This document shows, one piece after another, positions 61,086 through 64,000 of a stretch of 64,000 nt of DNA (positions are counted from its first letter, which is position 1; the number at the start of each line of letters is the position of its first letter). The notes below the pieces were generated by a model. The model saw only the letters and a list, made by a program, of their open reading frames with translations, was not told the origin of the DNA and made no database searches. The translations under genes were made by a program, and so were the position numbers. Origin of the DNA: Myxococcus qinghaiensis (GTDB taxonomy: Bacteria > Myxococcota > Myxococcia > Myxococcales > Myxococcaceae); contig NZ_JAKCFA010000003.1 in NCBI RefSeq assembly GCF_024198215.1, positions 248,001-312,000 of the forward strand. The letters run 5' to 3'.

Positions 61086-62002
61086 GCGGGGTGCGCTATG
61101 TGGTGTGTCGGCCGGACACGCTCGGTCCCTACGTGGAGCGGCTGCGCCAGCTCGAGCAGGGCATCCAGTACCCCATCGCCGACGGCGCGGACCACTTCTT
61201 CATCGACCACGGCCCCGAGTACCACCCCTTCTTCTCCTCCCTGGGGGACGCGTACTTCCTGCTGGCCCTGCGCGGTGAGGAGCTGCTCGGCTCCGTGACG
61301 GGAATCACCCGGCAGGTCCTTCGGGGCGACACCGCCGCCCAGGGGTTCTACATCTGCGACCTCAAGGTGGCCTCGCACGCACGCGGCACGGGCCTGGCGC
61401 GCAGGCTCATCTTCCAGGGGCTCACGCACCTGTTCCGCATCCCCGCGCTGCGCCGCACCCGGTTCCTGTACGGCGCCGCCATGCGGGGCTCGCGCGGCGA
61501 CGTCATGTACACGGTTCGGGGCTGGAATCCGCTGCGCGTGGCTCGGCCGGAGAGCCGGCTCGCGCTCTACTTCGTCCCCCCGGCCCGGCTCGCGGCGCTG
61601 GACCTCGCGGGGGCGCCCACGCAGCTTCCGGGTGACGGACTGCTGCTCGGGCCCTCGCCTGCCCGGAAGCTCGAAGGAGTTGGCTGGTGCTCCACGGCGG
61701 GGAGCAAGGACCTCCAGCTCCGCTCGACCCAACGTCCCTGGCCGCTCATCCACCTCGCGGCGCCGCCCACGGCCTGGACGCGGGGATGGGGACACTACCT
61801 GCGGGACTGCGGGCAGGAACTCGCCGCGGGCCACCCGGACGCGCTGGCCTGCTTCACCCTCGACGAGCGCTTGAAAGCGCAGCTCGACTGGCTGCGGAGC
61901 GCGGGCATTTCCCCCGACACGGTGTGCACCGTCTATTCTCTCGACCTGACCCGCCTCAAGGGAACGCCTGCATGGGTGCACCTTCCCTCCTCCGAAATCT
62001 GA
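61082..62002 (+). CDS. GNAT-family N-acyltransferase
   Basis: A 306-residue protein. The N-terminal half shows the GNAT acetyl-CoA signature (IDHGPEYHPFF, then ICDLKVASHARGTGLARRLI, R-G-T-G-L-A loop). The C-terminal about 130 residues resemble a second, degenerate domain. It lies between the BtaA-like gene (4-bp overlap) and the haem-oxygenase-like gene (31-bp overlap), so the three are tightly coupled and probably act in one pathway, perhaps acylating an amine. Confidence 0.8.
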   Translation: MSGVRYVVCRPDTLGPYVERLRQLEQGIQYPIADGADHFFIDHGPEYHPFFSSLGDAYFLLALRGEELLGSVTGITRQVLRGDTAAQGFYICDLKVASHARGTGLARRLIFQGLTHLFRIPALRRTRFLYGAAMRGSRGDVMYTVRGWNPLRVARPESRLALYFVPPARLAALDLAGAPTQLPGDGLLLGPSPARKLEGVGWCSTAGSKDLQLRSTQRPWPLIHLAAPPTAWTRGWGHYLRDCGQELAAGHPDALACFTLDERLKAQLDWLRSAGISPDTVCTVYSLDLTRLKGTPAWVHLPSSEI

Positions 62003-62685
62003 ACCTGCGCCAGCACATCGCCGGCCTGAAGGCCGAGTGGAACGTCCTGGAGGCGTCTCCGTACCTGCGCGCGCTGAAGGACGGCTCGTTCGAGCGGAGC
62101 GACTTCCTGGAGACGCAGCGGCAGTTCTTCGCGGCGGTGGCGCACTTCTCGCGACCCATGGCCCTGCTCGCCAGCCGCCTTCCCCGCCCCGAGCTTCGCC
62201 TGCCGCTGGTGGAGAACGTCTTCGATGAGCACGGGCGCGGCGCGCTCTCACACAGCCATGAGCACACGTTCCAGGTGCTGTTGGAGCGGCTCGGTGCCTC
62301 CGGCGAGCGGCTCCACGAAGGAGCCTTCGGACCGGAGGTGCGCAAGTTCAACGTCGCGCTGACGGGCATCGCCGCCTTCGAGACGCCGCACACCGGCCTC
62401 GCCGTGTTCGGCATCATCGAGGACCTGTTCAGCGGAATCTCCCTGGAGCTGGGGCGCGCCATCGTCGCGCGGGGCTGGCTGACCGCGGACCAGGTGGTGC
62501 ACTACCCCACGCACGCCACGCTCGACGAGGAGCACGCGGACGGCTTCTACCGCCAGCTCGACGCGCCGTACGACGCGTCACCCTCGGCCGCGCGAGACAT
62601 CGAGCAGGGCCTCCTCCTGGGCGGCCACCTCCTCCTCGGCCTCTACGAGGACTTGTACCGGGCCCGTCGGCGCCGACAGGCCTGA
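61972..62685 (+). CDS. haem-oxygenase-like diiron (TenA/PqqC-fold) enzyme
   Basis: A 237-residue protein. Helical throughout with the iron-binding pattern of this fold: LETQRQFFAAVAHFSRPM, DEHGRGALSHSHEHT and ATLDEEHADGFY supply the Glu/His/Asp ligands expected of the haem-oxygenase-like diiron oxidase group (Haem_oxygenas_2). Members include enzymes that make unusual bonds from amino acids or fatty acids. The start lies within the GNAT gene. The last codons and stop belong to the duplicated unit of the downstream repeat. Confidence 0.8.
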   Translation: MGAPSLLRNLNLRQHIAGLKAEWNVLEASPYLRALKDGSFERSDFLETQRQFFAAVAHFSRPMALLASRLPRPELRLPLVENVFDEHGRGALSHSHEHTFQVLLERLGASGERLHEGAFGPEVRKFNVALTGIAAFETPHTGLAVFGIIEDLFSGISLELGRAIVARGWLTADQVVHYPTHATLDEEHADGFYRQLDAPYDASPSAARDIEQGLLLGGHLLLGLYEDLYRARRRRQA

Positions 62686-62800
62686 CACCCGGGCCTTCAG
62701 GCAGCTCGACTCCCCGAGCCTTCGGGCTTCGGGCCCGTCGCCGCCGACAGGCCTGACACCCGGGCCTTCAGGCAGCGCGACTCCCCGAGCCTCCAGACGT
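62659..62800. repeat. 71-bp tandem duplication spanning both convergent gene ends
   Basis: CGGGCCCGTCG starts at 62659 and again at 62730. Each copy has a hairpin GCCTGA...TCAGGC with loop CACCCGGGCCT (stems 62680-62685/62697-62702 and 62751-62756/62768-62773). The TGA of copy 1 is the stop of the diiron gene and the TCA of copy 2 is the reverse complement of the stop of the MBL gene. Copy 2 decays after about 62795. Confidence 0.9.
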
Positions 62801-63670
62801 CGAACCCGGGGCCGCGACAGCACTTCGCTCCCCCGCCTCGGGCCGCGCCACCGCGTAGCGCTCCAGTTCCACGGCGCAGTGCGCGGAGAAGACGCTCACG
62901 TCAGCCGAGTGCTCGCGCACGAGCGTCCGCAGTCGCTCCTGGTTGGCGAGGCGCGCCGCATTGTCCGTGGAGCGCAGCCGCTGGAAGAGCGCCAGTCCCG
63001 GCGGACTGCGAGGCGCCTGGAGGTTCAGCTCCTTGTGGTCGAAGTAGGCGTCTCCCGCGTGCAGCAGCCACTTCCCCTCCGTCTTCACCGCGACTCCACA
63101 ATGCCCGGGCGTGTGGCCCACGAGCGGCACCAGCAACACCTCCGTGGACAGCCCCGGAATCACGCGGACCGCGTCGAAGCCGAACCACCGCTCCCCCTCC
63201 ACCGCGTAGTGCCTCCACGACGGCTGGTGCGCCCACTGCGCGGGCCGGTAGCCGAACTTCGCGTTCTTCGGCGTCGGCACCATGGCCGCCGCATGCTCGT
63301 CGCGGAAGACATGCACCTGCGCGCCGGGAAAATCCGCGAGCCCGCCGATGTGGTCCAGGTCGAAGTGCGTGGGGATGATGTGACGCACGTCCTCACGCCG
63401 GAAGCCCAGCCGCTCCACCTGGGCGACCGCCGTCTCGCGCGGGTCCAACCGGGGCGAGTTGCGACGCAGGAAGCGCGAGCCCAGCCGCGTCGTGTCCTCG
63501 ATGTCCTTGAGCCCCAGCCCCGTGTCGACGAGCACGAGGCCGTCATCCGACTCGATGAGCAGGCAGTGGCAGACCATCCGGGCCCGCGAGAAGAAGCCGC
63601 CCTCGCCCAGGACGAAGCGCGCGCCGCCGGCGGGGCACAGGGTGCCGCAGTTGAGGTGATGGACTCGCAT
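62768..63670 (-). CDS. metallo-beta-lactamase-fold hydrolase (AHL-lactonase-like)
   Basis: A 300-residue protein. Zinc motif HFDLDHIGG (HxDxDH), further His in GHTPGHCG and Asp in LHAGDAYFDHKE, as in the lactonase/glyoxalase II-like branch of the MBL fold. The size and the H-F-D-L-D-H form resemble N-acyl-homoserine lactone lactonases, but the substrate is unproven. The start ATG at 63670 lies just before the first conserved strand; an upstream ATG is not supported. It is divergent from a possible AraC-type gene. Confidence 0.85.
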   Translation of the reverse strand: MRVHHLNCGTLCPAGGARFVLGEGGFFSRARMVCHCLLIESDDGLVLVDTGLGLKDIEDTTRLGSRFLRRNSPRLDPRETAVAQVERLGFRREDVRHIIPTHFDLDHIGGLADFPGAQVHVFRDEHAAAMVPTPKNAKFGYRPAQWAHQPSWRHYAVEGERWFGFDAVRVIPGLSTEVLLVPLVGHTPGHCGVAVKTEGKWLLHAGDAYFDHKELNLQAPRSPPGLALFQRLRSTDNAARLANQERLRTLVREHSADVSVFSAHCAVELERYAVARPEAGERSAVAAPGSTSGGSGSRAA

Positions 63671-63788
63671 GAAGGTTCCTCGGGGGAAGCAGGGGTGTCG
63701 TGTGCGTCCCAAGGTAGAAACGGGGCCTCCCCGCCGATTGGAGAAATCGGCCATGGCGCCTCCCGCTTGCGTGCCCTCGATTGAACCT

Positions 63789-64000
63789 GTGCCTCGCGTG
63801 CCGCATGCTTCCTTCGTGACTTCCAGGCCGCTCCAGGTCGCATCCCACGGCGCGCTCGCGGGCTTCGTGCGGGGCTTTCGCGCCGTCACCCGGGACGAGA
63901 ACCGGGGCCCCGCCTACGTCCGCCTCCCCGACGGAGAGGCCGAGCTCATCGTCCGTCTCTCCGACACGCGAGGCGATGCGTATGTCATCGGCACGCGCCT
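63789..64000 (+). CDS. possible AraC-family regulator N-terminus (cut by window edge)
   Basis: An open frame from a GTG (63789, 63798 or 63816 possible) to the window end. The visible 60 to 70 residues (RAVTRDENRGPAYVRLPDGEA, then ELIVRLSD) resemble the N-terminal DUF6597-type domain of AraC regulators. Too short to be certain, and the DNA-binding part would lie beyond the window. It is divergent from the MBL gene across about 120 bp. Confidence 0.5.
   Translation, partial: MPRVPHASFVTSRPLQVASHGALAGFVRGFRAVTRDENRGPAYVRLPDGEAELIVRLSDTRGDAYVIGTR

Noticed and set aside
1..64000. tRNA, rRNA, insertion sequence or phage genes
   Set aside because: No tRNA T-loop pattern, rRNA, transposase motif or phage structural gene was recognised by eye; a tRNAscan or HMM run would be needed to exclude small ones.

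Overview
The window is very GC-rich, with long open frames on both strands, and carries about 53 genes. The gene content points to a myxobacterium, most likely of the Myxococcus/Corallococcus type: many orphan sensor kinases, many lipoproteins and Tat-exported proteins of unknown role, a DUF1552/DUF1592 pair, TPR proteins, and an ECF-type sigma factor next to a very large membrane protein. No rRNA, tRNA, insertion sequence, prophage or CRISPR array was seen. This is chromosomal sequence of mixed housekeeping and accessory character. Functions are assigned from motifs read by eye; no database search was run.

Layout. 1-3.2 kb: GMC oxidoreductase with a Tat-exported small subunit, and a spermidine-synthase-like lipoprotein. 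3.3-8.8 kb: HelD-like helicase converging on two sensor kinases, then a membrane-anchored unknown. 9-14.7 kb: secreted pectinacetylesterase-like hydrolase, YdjM-like membrane protein, and the DUF1552/DUF1592 pair. 15-20.6 kb: ribose-5-phosphate isomerase, SBBP beta-propeller protein, outer-membrane barrel divergent from a LysR regulator, and a beta-helix lipoprotein. 20.6-26.5 kb: ArsC/Spx-like protein, MshEN-domain protein, low-complexity Gly/Ala protein, TPR protein, SGNH hydrolase and alpha/beta hydrolase. 26.5-31.6 kb: polar amino-acid ABC importer with a receptor-permease fusion, a two-component pair, and a DsbA-like protein. 31.7-37.2 kb: AlaX-type editing protein, then sigma factor, anti-sigma/TPR/CHAT fusion, and lipoprotein. 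37.2-45.2 kb: protein with two helicase modules, EcsC-like protein, M48 peptidase, YgiQ radical SAM protein. 45.2-52 kb: Cys-rich repeat protein, a frameshifted lipoprotein, DUF3142 lipoprotein, a frameshifted membrane protein, cyclase, RluA-type pseudouridine synthase. 52.2-57.6 kb: Hint-domain lipoprotein, ASCH-like protein, lipoprotein, Tat flavin amine oxidase. 57.7-64 kb: small unknown, PAP2-like and desaturase genes divergent from a BtaA-like (DUF3419)/GNAT/haem-oxygenase-like diiron operon, metallo-beta-lactamase-fold hydrolase, and the start of a possible AraC-type regulator.

Two things stand out. First, at 33.1-37.2 kb a sigma-70 family factor overlaps by 4 bp a 979-residue protein. 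That protein joins a zinc anti-sigma motif, one membrane segment, a TPR-rich region and a CHAT (caspase-like) protease domain with His and Cys in place, and a lipoprotein gene follows. It reads like a one-polypeptide, protease-gated sigma switch. Second, four convergent gene junctions (11.4, 19.1, 24.5 and 62.7 kb) carry direct tandem repeats with 71-82 bp units. Each array includes the stop codon of a flanking gene, and most units include a hairpin. This looks like repeated duplication of gene-end/terminator segments.
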